In this document: one piece after another, positions 1-8,250 of the stretch
Numbering within the stretch: position 1 is the stretch's first letter
Layout of the letters: each line of letters opens with the position of its first letter
NCBI GenBank assembly: GCA_937921995.1
Contig: CAKZVF010000065.1
Coordinates: 62,001-126,000 of the forward strand
Direction of reading: 5' to 3'
DNA length: 64,000 bases
Source: an uncultured Pirellulaceae bacterium
GTDB taxonomy: Bacteria; Planctomycetota; Planctomycetia; Pirellulales; Pirellulaceae
Translations under genes and position numbers: made by a program
The notes under the pieces: model-generated
The model's input: only the letters and a program-made list of their open reading frames with translations
Database searches by the model: none
Told to the model about the DNA's origin: nothing

Positions 1-842
1 ACGCGTTCAGGTTTCACGCCTAAGAAGGCCTGTTCTCCAAATTCGGTCGATCGCGGTTGAACGGAATAGGTGCCGATCGCCAGCAGTGCGTCTTCGCCGG
101 GCGTCAGCACAAAACTGCCGGGTTGAATGGTTGCGGCCGGTTCCTCCGGAACCGAGTTCCAGTCGATGGGCGTTAATTCTTTAGTTTCGACTTTGACCAG
201 AGCAACGTCGTTTTCTTTGTCAATGCGCACCAACGTGACCGGCAGGTGTTCGCCGCCGATCAAACAGGTGACGGGGGCTCGTTTTTGTATCTCGGATGCC
301 TTGGTCACGATGTGTCCGCCTTTGTGAACGACCACGCCGAGCGCAATATTTCGATCATCTTTCCAGAAGGAAACGACGCTCCGAAAGACCGCCGCGGCGA
401 CAGGTTCAACCTCGGCAAGCAATTGGCTTGATTGACGTTCCTTGTCCACGATCCGCCGATTGCGAAGGCTGGGCAGTTCAAAGTTCAGCGCGATATCCCC
501 CGAATTGGCCGGAGGATTGATGCGGAGCAGATCTTCGAAAGGGTTGATTGGGTTGTCGCGGAAACGTTTAAATTCGTCCAGCGTAAAAACTACGGTGGAA
601 GTTTCGTTGTCGATCGCGGCTTGGAATCGCAAACGCAAATCCGGTTCGAGGTCGTCCAGCAGACGTTCGAATTGATCATGCAAGTCGCGCGGTAGTTGAG
701 CTTGCGCGGCAGAAGAGAGCAGCAGCGCCGTTGCAACAGCCGACACGCATGCGATGCCGAGCAGCAGAATACTTCTACGTATACGTATGCGTTGCAGGGT
801 GTTCATCGTGAACATCGGACGAATTGGGATGTGGTTGGTCAT
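1..842 (-). CDS. HtrA-like (trypsin-fold) secreted protein, probably non-catalytic; C-terminus beyond window edge
   Basis: The ORF track misses this gene because it runs off the left edge. Reading the minus strand from the ATG at 842 gives an open frame of about 280 residues. It starts with a signal-peptide-like segment (two runs of Arg, then ILLLGIACVSAVATALLLSS and a cleavage-like AAQAQ). An extension of about 100 residues follows, then a trypsin-like core: GVVVHKGGHIVTKASEI, and ENDVALVKV at the position of the Asp motif. The usual T-N/A-x-H-V His motif reads TKASEI, so the catalytic His appears to be missing. The last visible residues (FLGVKPE) look like the start of a PDZ domain. AAGGAT precedes the ATG at normal spacing. 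It lies 42 bp downstream of a second HtrA-like gene on the same strand, so the two are probably an operon. Inference: a pseudoprotease or substrate-binding partner. The Ser region lies outside the window. Confidence 0.8.
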   Translation of the reverse strand, partial: MTNHIPIRPMFTMNTLQRIRIRRSILLLGIACVSAVATALLLSSAAQAQLPRDLHDQFERLLDDLEPDLRLRFQAAIDNETSTVVFTLDEFKRFRDNPINPFEDLLRINPPANSGDIALNFELPSLRNRRIVDKERQSSQLLAEVEPVAAAVFRSVVSFWKDDRNIALGVVVHKGGHIVTKASEIQKRAPVTCLIGGEHLPVTLVRIDKENDVALVKVETKELTPIDWNSVPEEPAATIQPGSFVLTPGEDALLAIGTYSVQPRSTEFGEQAFLGVKPER

Positions 843-884
843 TTGTTATCCTTAACAAATTTCTGCCGAGTTTTCGGCGATGGC

Positions 885-1922
885 TTATTGCAAACGCACT
901 TCTAAATCCAGTATTTCGTCGTTGCGGTCAATCTTGATGAAGCAGGTGTCCGCAGGAACGTGTTTTTGAACGGCGCGAATCAGATGCCGGCTGTCGGTGA
1001 TGATTTCGCCGTCGAATTGAATGACGACATCGTTGGGACGCAGACCGATTCGATCGGCAGGTGAGCCGCGTTTGACGAAGTTTATTTTGGCGCGGTCGGC
1101 TTTTAGATCTAACGTCACACCCAGTTTCGCTTTGCCTGAGGGGATCTTCTTAGCGACGAGCTCGGGCAGTTTACCCCACGAGTCGCCGCGTTTGAGCCGG
1201 TCCCAGTCTTGCAGGAATTCTTCGATTTGCGCGTGGCGATTTTGCGAAACCGCGTCGCCGATGGAACTGTGGATGCCGACCAATTCGCCGTTGAGGTTGA
1301 ACAACGGTCCGCCAGAATCTCCGCCAATCAAAACTGCGTCGGTGATCAACTGATGACCTTTTACTTCCAGTAGTCGCCCTGATCGCACCGGTGGTTTGCG
1401 GCCTAGTTCGAATCCGCCAGAGTGCCCCAGCGAAACAACCCAGTCGCCTTTTTGCAGCGCGTCGGAACTGCCGATTTCTACATGAGGCCAGTTACCGCCT
1501 TTGAGTTTGATCATGCCCGAATCAATATCCAGGTTCCGGCCCAGACGCGTGGCCATCGCGGATTTCCCGTTGGGAAAGTAAACCTCGTATTCGGCGTAGT
1601 CGGTGCTCATCACGTGGCCGGCGGTCAGAATCAAACCGTCGGGGCTGACGATGACGCCGCTGCCGACGCCGGACCCGTCAAAGATCGCCACGCAGGCGTC
1701 CATGTTTTTTTCCGCGACGCGCTGGATCGAAGCTTCGATTTTTGTCAGCTGTTCAAGCGGCGACTGTTGGGCCGATACAAACGCAGAACAAAGGAGAATC
1801 ACCGTCGGAACGAAGCAGAGGCTGCCGATGCGAGCCAGGATGAGGCGGCGGTGAATCAGACCGAACCGATGTTGCGTTCCGTTTCGAGTCAGCCAGCATT
1901 CCGTTGCTTGTGCTTGTCGCAT
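885..1922 (-). CDS. S1C (HtrA/Deg-like) serine protease with one PDZ domain
   Basis: This 345-residue protein is a periplasmic or secreted quality-control protease of the trypsin-PDZ type. A long basic N-terminus of about 34 residues leads into a hydrophobic segment (VPTVILLCSAFVSAQQ) with a plausible signal cleavage site. The protease domain has all three catalytic motifs: TAGHV (His), NLDIDSGMIKL (Asp) and GGDSGGPLF (Ser). A single PDZ domain fills the C-terminus (LGVTLDLK, then SPADRIGLRPNDVVIQFDG). AGGA lies about 8 nt before the ATG at 1922 and supports that start. One PDZ domain makes it shorter than DegP and closer to DegS in layout, but with a cleavable-looking signal. It is the first gene of a pair with the degenerate paralogue downstream. 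Specificity cannot be read from sequence. Confidence 0.9.
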   Translation of the reverse strand: MRQAQATECWLTRNGTQHRFGLIHRRLILARIGSLCFVPTVILLCSAFVSAQQSPLEQLTKIEASIQRVAEKNMDACVAIFDGSGVGSGVIVSPDGLILTAGHVMSTDYAEYEVYFPNGKSAMATRLGRNLDIDSGMIKLKGGNWPHVEIGSSDALQKGDWVVSLGHSGGFELGRKPPVRSGRLLEVKGHQLITDAVLIGGDSGGPLFNLNGELVGIHSSIGDAVSQNRHAQIEEFLQDWDRLKRGDSWGKLPELVAKKIPSGKAKLGVTLDLKADRAKINFVKRGSPADRIGLRPNDVVIQFDGEIITDSRHLIRAVQKHVPADTCFIKIDRNDEILDLEVRLQ

Positions 1923-2007
1923 AACCTATCCTGACATTCTAAAATCGACGCGTGCACGAGATTCTATCGCGTTACCGAGTTTCAAATCAAACCCAGTCCA
2001 ACAACGC

Positions 2008-2451
2008 ATGCGTTCAATGCTAATCCGCTGCTTACTAGTTATATGGGCCAGCCCTAATACCTTGCTAGGGTTGTCGCTGGGAGTGCTAGCACTTGTGACC
2101 GGTGGCCGGATGCAAATCGAACGCGGTTGCGTTGAGGTCTATGGAGGATTTGTGCAGTGGGCGTTGCAAAGAATGTTGGGCGGACGCGGAGCGGCGGCGA
2201 TGACGTTGGGGCATTCGATTTTAGGGCAAACGCAAAACACGTTGCGCGTCGCGCGCGATCACGAGCACGTGCATGTCAGGCAGTACGAACGGTGGGGACC
2301 GTTTTTCCTGCCGGCGTACTTGGGTTGGTCAGCGGCGTTGTGGATGCGCGGCAAGGATGCGTATCTGGATAACCCCTTTGAGGTCGAAGCGTACGATGTT
2401 TCCAACCCCATGTTCTCCGAAGAAGATTTTGAAGAATCGGATGACGATTGA
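2008..2451 (+). CDS. Small membrane-associated conserved hypothetical with HEHVHVRQYE motif
   Basis: This 147-residue protein has a hydrophobic N-terminal stretch (LLGLSLGVLALVTGG) and a central histidine-rich motif, DHEHVHVRQYERWG. A second hydrophobic patch (FFLPAYLGWSAALW) follows, then an acidic tail (FSEEDFEESDDD). HEHVH followed by Q resembles the HExxH metal site of zinc peptidases. The later NPFEVEAYD could supply a third ligand, but this is inference from spacing only. The gene starts 85 bp from the divergent HtrA gene at 1922 and is followed by a glycosyltransferase gene on the same strand. I do not recognise a named family. It could equally be a non-enzymatic membrane protein. Confidence 0.75.
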   Translation: MRSMLIRCLLVIWASPNTLLGLSLGVLALVTGGRMQIERGCVEVYGGFVQWALQRMLGGRGAAAMTLGHSILGQTQNTLRVARDHEHVHVRQYERWGPFFLPAYLGWSAALWMRGKDAYLDNPFEVEAYDVSNPMFSEEDFEESDDD

Positions 2452-2658
2452 TCGCATTCTCCCGCAGCAGCTGCTGAAAATGCCATGCTCGTGCGTTCGG
2501 GGTAGGATTCGATCTGCGATAACTGTGAGTTGGCGAACGAAAGTCTATCCGCCGTACCACAGAAAATTCAAAATTTGATAGACTGCCGTGTAGTTTACGC
2601 TCCCCCGGGCGTCCAATCACCAATTCACGAAATCCATTCTGTCTTTCAATTCGCTTCG

Positions 2659-4593
2659 ATGCCGCAATCGCCCCAATCAATAGATCAATCGCGACGGTGG
2701 CATTTGTTGTTCTTCGGCGTGTTGATGCTGTTGGTCTATTCGGCGATCAGTTGGCTAAGTTTCGATTGCCAGCAATCCGACCCCGAAAAGGAGCGGCCGC
2801 TGCTGTGGGTGTTGGCGCTGTTCACGATCGCTGGGGTGGGCTATCTGTTCGCATGTCGTCAAATGATCTGGAAGCACGCAACCGACCGATCGAGCACTGC
2901 GGGGGCATCGAGAGCCGGTCTTCTTACGATGGTCGTTGGATTTGGGGTGCTGTTTCGGTTGGTGCTGTTGTTTTCGGTGCCGATCCAAGAAGTCGATCTC
3001 TACCGTTATCTCTGGGATGGCATTGTCGTTTCGCAAGGGATCAGCCCTTATGAGTATTCGCCCACAGAAGTCGAACTGGTCCCAAGTAAAGGAATTCCCA
3101 ACTATCGAACCAAGTTGACCGAGCGAGAGGATCTGGAGCGTCTGTCACGGTTGGCGACTGCGCCTGGGATTGAAAAGACCTTCAAAGGCGTGCACTTCGA
3201 AGATTACACCACGCCGTATCCACTGACCAATCAGATTCCGTTTGCGATCGCGGCTACGATTGGCAAATTCATTGGAAGCTACTGGGGCATGCTGTTCGCG
3301 ATGAAGGGCGTGTTGATCGTTTTTGATTTGGCGACGGCGTTTTTGTTAGTGCTGTTGCTCAAGCGATTGTCATTGCCAAGCGTTTGGGTGGTGGCCTATT
3401 TGTGGTGCCCGTTGCTGCTGAAGGAAATCGCCAACAGCGGGCATTTGGATTCGATCGCCGTCTTCTTCAACGTCGCGGCTGTTTACGTCATGGTCGTGTC
3501 GTATTGGCGGATCGCGCGCCCGGTCGATGTCACCGCCGGGGAGGGCGGTGTCGAGGTTCTGTTGACGTCGTCGTTTTTGGGCAGCTGCCTCGCGGCGGTG
3601 TTATTAGCGCTGGGCGTTGGTGCGAAATTATTCCCGATCATCCTTGGACCGATTTGGGCTTTGCTGATGTTCAAACGCATGCGATTGGCTGCGGTCGTCC
3701 CGCTGATTATTTTTTGGGTCGTGACCGCGGCGCTGTTATGGCCAATGATCGGCAAGACGAAGTACGTGCATGATTCGGTGGAACATGCGAAATCGCTGGT
3801 GGCGGATTTTAGGGACGACCACGACTTTGAGAAACAACCTTTGAATGTTGGGCCACCGGCGGGGATTGAAGCGTTCGTCAGTCGCTGGGAGATGAATGAC
3901 TTTATCTTCATGGTCATTATCGAGAATCTCAAACCCTACGGAAGTTCCGCCCAGCAGTATGCTCAGGAGAATGAATCAACCGCGTCGAAAGTGTGGTTCG
4001 TGAAGACCAGCAACCAGTGGCGGCATCGGTTTGCGGATTGGTATTGCGAATTGACCGGCGGTCCAAAGGCGTCGGCTCCTTTTTCGTTCACGCGTCGGTT
4101 GACATTGGTGATATTTACTTTGATCGTGGCTTGGACGTGCGTTCGGCTCTGGAGGCAGGACGATCCTTTGGTGCTTTTAGAGATGGTGTTTCTGACGATC
4201 GCCTGGTTTTGGCTATTGGCACCAACGCAGAACCCTTGGTATTGGACGTGGGCATTGCCGTGGTTGGTGTTCTGCCGCAGTCGGATTTGGTACGGCGTGG
4301 CGATCGTTACGATGGCCTATTACCTACGATTCTATTTCGAGTACCACGGTGTTTTTGATCCAAATGCCCCAGGGCTTCTGTGGGGGATGGCTTTCTACCT
4401 ACAATTCTTATTGCAGCACTACGGTGTGGTTACTCTCAATGGACCGGGTCTGGTGGGAACGCCTTACGCCGGAACGGCCTTTTTCGATTTCATCTTCCCG
4501 GTGCTGGAGTTCGCGCCGATCCTGTTGGCTTTATTGGTCGGCTGCGGCGTCCGATTTTTGCCCCGATCTCGGCGGATGGGGCCGGTCAAATAG
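2659..4593 (+). CDS. Polytopic GT-C-like glycosyltransferase (polyprenyl-phosphate sugar user)
   Basis: This integral membrane protein of about 644 residues has roughly a dozen hydrophobic segments spread over its whole length. The first large loop carries EVDLYRYLWDGIV, like the acidic D-x-Y-R-Y-x-W-D-G signature after the first membrane span of bacterial GT-C mannosyltransferase-type enzymes (GT87/DUF2029 region). Such enzymes move a sugar from a polyprenyl-phosphate donor to an acceptor outside the membrane; donor and acceptor here are unknown. The ORF track starts at a TTG at 2530, but the first in-frame ATG is at 2659, just before the first membrane span, and I prefer it. A hairpin at 4655-4672 follows the stop. 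It is isolated from the glycosyltransferase cluster at 20-27 kb. Confidence 0.75.
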   Translation: MPQSPQSIDQSRRWHLLFFGVLMLLVYSAISWLSFDCQQSDPEKERPLLWVLALFTIAGVGYLFACRQMIWKHATDRSSTAGASRAGLLTMVVGFGVLFRLVLLFSVPIQEVDLYRYLWDGIVVSQGISPYEYSPTEVELVPSKGIPNYRTKLTEREDLERLSRLATAPGIEKTFKGVHFEDYTTPYPLTNQIPFAIAATIGKFIGSYWGMLFAMKGVLIVFDLATAFLLVLLLKRLSLPSVWVVAYLWCPLLLKEIANSGHLDSIAVFFNVAAVYVMVVSYWRIARPVDVTAGEGGVEVLLTSSFLGSCLAAVLLALGVGAKLFPIILGPIWALLMFKRMRLAAVVPLIIFWVVTAALLWPMIGKTKYVHDSVEHAKSLVADFRDDHDFEKQPLNVGPPAGIEAFVSRWEMNDFIFMVIIENLKPYGSSAQQYAQENESTASKVWFVKTSNQWRHRFADWYCELTGGPKASAPFSFTRRLTLVIFTLIVAWTCVRLWRQDDPLVLLEMVFLTIAWFWLLAPTQNPWYWTWALPWLVFCRSRIWYGVAIVTMAYYLRFYFEYHGVFDPNAPGLLWGMAFYLQFLLQHYGVVTLNGPGLVGTPYAGTAFFDFIFPVLEFAPILLALLVGCGVRFLPRSRRMGPVK

Positions 4594-4654
4594 TCGGATT
4601 TCTGCGGGGAATCGAGGCGATCCTGATCCCGGTTGAAATTCGGCAGGCTCTAAA

Positions 4655-4672
4655 ACCCTGTTTTTGCAGGGT
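4655..4672 (+). terminator. Hairpin terminator candidate after the GT-C gene
   Basis: ACCCTG and CAGGGT form a 6-bp stem around a six-base T-rich loop, followed by GTTTTGCTT. It lies about 60 bp after the stop at 4593. The T-run is short, so this is a moderate rather than strong rho-independent terminator. Confidence 0.45.
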
Positions 4673-4822
4673 GTTTTGCTTCTTTGTCCGCTCGTTGGCG
4701 AAATATGGCTTTTATTTTCACCCGTCAAACAACATAACCTATATTCCTTCAAGCATCGGCGTCACGGCTGATGTAAACGAGTTTTCTATACCACTAAAGA
4801 CACTCACCATCCTTCGCCAAAC

Positions 4823-5158
4823 ATGTCCGACCAAACCGCTCCCTTACAAAAGTTCTACGTTCAATCCGAAGACCATCGCTGGGTCCTATTGGCACCGGAC
4901 GTCGAAGCGGCCGCCCTACGATTCACTCAACTGGTCTTTCGCGGTTGCGTACGCGGCAAGCAATCCGTTTCGCCGACGATGCGACTGATTGACGAAGCGC
5001 GTTACCAAAAAATCGCGATGACATTTGGCGAAACCGTCAACGTCAGCGAATCAGGATTCAATGGCGAACACGTTGGCATCTTCAATCGCGATGACGTCAT
5101 CGAACTGTGGAAGCAGCAGATGGAATCGCTCGAGTCGATCATCCGCAAGATGGAATAA
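4823..5158 (+). CDS. Small conserved hypothetical protein
   Basis: This soluble protein of 111 residues has no signal peptide or membrane segment. It begins at an ATG (MSDQTAPLQKFYVQSEDHRW) and reads as a compact mixed alpha/beta domain. The C-terminus is helical and charged (DDVIELWKQQMESLESIIRKME). Codon use matches its neighbours, and no competing long frame on the other strand explains it. It converges with apbE, leaving only 34 bp between the two stops. I do not recognise a family or function. Confidence 0.65.
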   Translation: MSDQTAPLQKFYVQSEDHRWVLLAPDVEAAALRFTQLVFRGCVRGKQSVSPTMRLIDEARYQKIAMTFGETVNVSESGFNGEHVGIFNRDDVIELWKQQMESLESIIRKME

Positions 5159-5192
5159 GAATCGGCGGAATTAGATAGACGGAGCAACGAGC

Positions 5193-6314
5193 CTACGCGC
5201 GTTGCCAGTCGTCATCGCCGAGATTGAACCAAACCAATTCTACGTCGCCGCGCCCTGCCGCTGGATCGCCGATCGTGATTACCGTCGCAACGTCCGTGTG
5301 TTTTCGACAGTAGGCTTCGATCTCCTCAAGCGTCATCACAAAGAAGGCGGTGGCCAAGGCATCGCTGAGTGCAGCGGACGGCGAAATCACCGTCGTCGAT
5401 AGAAAATTATCCGCGGGCCATCCGGTTCTGGGGTCGATGATGTGACCATACCGTTTGCCTTGGTGAAAAAAGCCTTGCCGGCCTGAACCCGATGTTCCGA
5501 GCGCCTGATCTTTGAGATGAAAGGTCGCCAAACGGATTTCCGGTAACACGGGATGGCTGAGCCCGATTGGCCATCCGGACTGCGTGTTGGAGCTTGAGTT
5601 GTCGTCGAGCGTGACGTTGTCGCCGGCGCAGAGCACGCTGCTTTGACCGCCGTGGATGGCGAAATCGCTGATCCCTTCCATGCGGAGTAAGCTGCTGGTC
5701 CGGTCGATCGCGTATCCTTTTCCAATGCCGCCGAGGTTGATCTTGATTCCGTCGATCGCGAAGGAAACGGTGTTTGCGTCTTCGTCCAAGGTGATGTGTT
5801 GCATGCCGACGGTTTGGAGTGCGGCTTGGAGTGCTTGGGTGTCGGGAATCTGTGCCGAACGTTGTTCGAATCCCCAGAGTTTGGAGAGCTGGCCTGCGGT
5901 GATGTCGAAGGCTCCGCCAGTTTCCTGGTGAACTCTTTCAGCGGTCTGCAGAAGTTCGAATAAACGACGTTCCACTTTGACCGGTTGGTGAAATGCCGTG
6001 CGATTGAGTTGACTGATTTCGCTGTGGTCGCGGTAGACAGTCATCTGATCTTCTAAAGCGTCGATCAGTTCAAACGCTTCTCCGGTCGCGGATCCCGATT
6101 GCGGATACTGATGCATGTTCAGCAGTAATTGAAATTGGCAGGCCATTGCCGGTTTAGAGTATTCTTCCAGGTAAGCCGATTGGCGCTGGAGGGAGCCGGC
6201 CGCGGCGTTGGTTGGCGGTTCGGTGGCGGAAAGTGAATTGATCGCATCGCCGATCGCGCGAGCCGCAGATCTGCCCGAGAGGAAGTCGCGACGGTTGGTT
6301 GGGCGATCGGACAT
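5193..6314 (-). CDS. apbE: FAD:protein FMN transferase (ApbE family)
   Basis: This 373-residue protein has the ApbE signature. Its family attaches FMN covalently to a Thr/Ser of exported flavoproteins such as Na+-translocating NADH:quinone reductase or RNF subunits, outside the cytoplasmic membrane. Visible motifs are LGGIGKGYAIDRT in the middle, an HIIDPRTGWPA segment that belongs to the FAD/metal site, and SALSDALATAFFVM near the C-terminus. The N-terminus carries RRDFLSG, like a twin-arginine motif, but no clear hydrophobic segment follows, so export is uncertain. No RNF or Nqr genes are in the window to identify the target. The gene lies downstream of ffh on the same strand, separated by a heptanucleotide repeat tract. 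Confidence 0.92.
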   Translation of the reverse strand: MSDRPTNRRDFLSGRSAARAIGDAINSLSATEPPTNAAAGSLQRQSAYLEEYSKPAMACQFQLLLNMHQYPQSGSATGEAFELIDALEDQMTVYRDHSEISQLNRTAFHQPVKVERRLFELLQTAERVHQETGGAFDITAGQLSKLWGFEQRSAQIPDTQALQAALQTVGMQHITLDEDANTVSFAIDGIKINLGGIGKGYAIDRTSSLLRMEGISDFAIHGGQSSVLCAGDNVTLDDNSSSNTQSGWPIGLSHPVLPEIRLATFHLKDQALGTSGSGRQGFFHQGKRYGHIIDPRTGWPADNFLSTTVISPSAALSDALATAFFVMTLEEIEAYCRKHTDVATVITIGDPAAGRGDVELVWFNLGDDDWQRA

Positions 6315-6323
6315 GGGGGAGGA

Positions 6324-6449
6324 GAATTTAGAATTTAGAATTTAGAATTTAGAAATTAGAAATTAGAAATTAGAAATTAGAATTTGGAAATTAGAATTTG
6401 GAATTTGGAATTTGGAATTTGGAAATCGGAAATTGGAAATTGGAAATTA
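6324..6449. repeat. 18-unit heptanucleotide tandem repeat between ffh and apbE
   Basis: The tract reads as 18 consecutive 7-bp units with no gap: four GAATTTA, four GAAATTA, then mixed GAATTTG, GAAATTA, GAAATCG and GAAATTG. Units of the same type are adjacent, which suggests expansion by slippage or unequal exchange. It fills most of the 163 bp between ffh (stop 6478) and apbE (start 6314). It contains no spacers, so it is not a CRISPR array. Confidence 0.9.
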
Positions 6450-6477
6450 TAAATTTCTGCTTCCTACCTTGTCCCTA

Positions 6478-7956
6478 CTATTTCTTCTTATTCTTCTTCA
6501 TCAGCTTGAGCTGCTTCGCGCGTTCTTTCTGCGCCTTCTTGCGCTGTTTCGGCGTTAGACGTTTCCCGGTGGATTTTTTCATCTTAGGCATGCCCATTCC
6601 CGGATTCATGGCACCGGATTGAAGCTCCTGCATCTTCTGCATTTTTTCCGTCGCACCCATACCCGCCATTCCGGTCATGACGTTCTTCATCATGTCAAAA
6701 TTCTTAAGCAGATCACTGACCACCTTGGGCTCGACACCGGCACCTTTGGCGATGCGTTGCTTCCGCCGTACATCAACGACCGAAGGGTCTATGCGTTCGG
6801 CGGCGGTCATCGAATCAATAACGCCGACCATGCGTTTCATCTGCCCCGAGGTGTCGGAGTTGTTCATCATTTTGCTGATTTCGCCCATGTTGGGCATGCC
6901 CGGCAGCAGTCCCATCATCTTCTGCATCAAACCGGGCTTGGCCATCTTCTCCATGTGGCTGCGGAAATCGTTAAGGGTGAAACGCCCCTTCTCCATCGCT
7001 TCCTGCAACCGCGCCTGTTCCTTTTCGTCGACCAACTTGTTCGCTTCGTCAACCAACGCCAACATATCGCCCATGCCCAAAATTCGGCTGGCCATGCCTT
7101 CGGGGCGGAACACCTCTAAGTTATCCAAGTGTTCGCCGGTACCGATGAATCGAATCGGCACGCCCGTCACGTGTTTCACCGAAAGCAATGCACCACCGCG
7201 GGCATCACCGTCCAGTTTCGTCATGATGACGCCGTTGAGCTCTAACGCTTCATGGAAAGCGCCGGCGCTGCGGACCGCGTCCTGACCGGTCATACCATCG
7301 ACGACCAACATCACTTGATCGGGTTGGACCTTCCTGTCGATCGTTTTCAACTGCTCCATCAGTTCTTCGTCGATCGCCAATCGGCCGGCGGTGTCGAGGA
7401 TAACGACTTTGCAGTTTTCGGCTTTGGCTTTGGCGACCGCATTGGTGCAAACCTTGACCGGATCCTGTTCTCCCTGTTCACTGTAGACGGGCACGCCAAG
7501 CTCTTCCCCCAGCACATGCAGCTGTTGGATCGCGGCGGGGCGCTGCAGGTCGGCGGCGACCAGCATCGGCGTAATGTTTTCGCGCTGCAGAAGTTTGGCC
7601 AGTTTTCCACAGGTGGTCGTCTTTCCCGAACCCTGCAGACCGCACAACATGATGATGTTGACGTCTTTGTTGAATTCAATCGAACTATCGACGGGCCCAA
7701 GAAGCTTGATCAGTTCCTCGTTGACGATCCCGACCAGTTGCTCTTCGGGCTTGAGCGATAAGAGCACTTTTTCGCCAAGTGCCTGTTCGGTGACGCTGCC
7801 CATGAATGACCGTACGACGTCGATGCTGACGTCGGCATCGAGCAACGATTGTTCGACCATCTTGAGGCCGTCTCGCATGTTGCCTTCGGTCAGCTTACCT
7901 TTTCCGCGCAGTGATTTAAAAGCGCCTTTTAGGCCGTCTTGCAATGAGTCGAACAT
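6478..7956 (-). CDS. ffh: Signal recognition particle protein Ffh
   Basis: This 492-residue GTPase is the protein subunit of the signal recognition particle. It binds signal peptides and SRP RNA and delivers ribosomes to FtsY at the membrane. The N domain is helical. The G domain has GLQGSGKTTTCGKLA (P-loop), DTAGRL and TKLDGDARGG. The C-terminal M domain is rich in Met (for example MMKNVMTGMAGMG). An added lysine-rich tail (LKLMKKNKKK) makes the protein somewhat longer than the usual 450 or so residues. The start at 7956 (MFDSLQDGLKGAFK) fits the family. No SRP RNA gene was recognised nearby. The 294 bp upstream, shared with the divergent HEAT-like gene, show no feature I can name. Confidence 0.97.
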   Translation of the reverse strand: MFDSLQDGLKGAFKSLRGKGKLTEGNMRDGLKMVEQSLLDADVSIDVVRSFMGSVTEQALGEKVLLSLKPEEQLVGIVNEELIKLLGPVDSSIEFNKDVNIIMLCGLQGSGKTTTCGKLAKLLQRENITPMLVAADLQRPAAIQQLHVLGEELGVPVYSEQGEQDPVKVCTNAVAKAKAENCKVVILDTAGRLAIDEELMEQLKTIDRKVQPDQVMLVVDGMTGQDAVRSAGAFHEALELNGVIMTKLDGDARGGALLSVKHVTGVPIRFIGTGEHLDNLEVFRPEGMASRILGMGDMLALVDEANKLVDEKEQARLQEAMEKGRFTLNDFRSHMEKMAKPGLMQKMMGLLPGMPNMGEISKMMNNSDTSGQMKRMVGVIDSMTAAERIDPSVVDVRRKQRIAKGAGVEPKVVSDLLKNFDMMKNVMTGMAGMGATEKMQKMQELQSGAMNPGMGMPKMKKSTGKRLTPKQRKKAQKERAKQLKLMKKNKKK

Positions 7957-8250
7957 GAATCTCGGTTTTGTGTTGAACAGTCGTGAATTTGCGAGAATCT
8001 AAGAGTTTACACCACGGTAAAATCTTTTGTAAATGGTGTGTTGCGTCCAATCGGTTTCTTTGTCGCGCTCTGCGGCAGTTTGTGCCTATTATGGGCTTGG
8101 TTTGCCGATCCCCCGCTGCATCAATCGGCTTCGGATTGTTATGCTAATGCTGCTGTTACACCAACGCTGATATCATCGGAAGCGTTACCCCGATGACTTA
8201 AGGCAAGTCAGATTCTCTTATTTTTGTTGCTTGAAGATCGAACTGTTCCC

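Noticed and set aside
4380-4988. Plus-strand ORF of 202 aa
   Set aside because: It is out of frame with the GT-C gene and crosses its stop and the terminator without any domain.
6324-6449. CRISPR-like array
   Set aside because: The 7-bp units are contiguous with no spacers and no cas genes are present.
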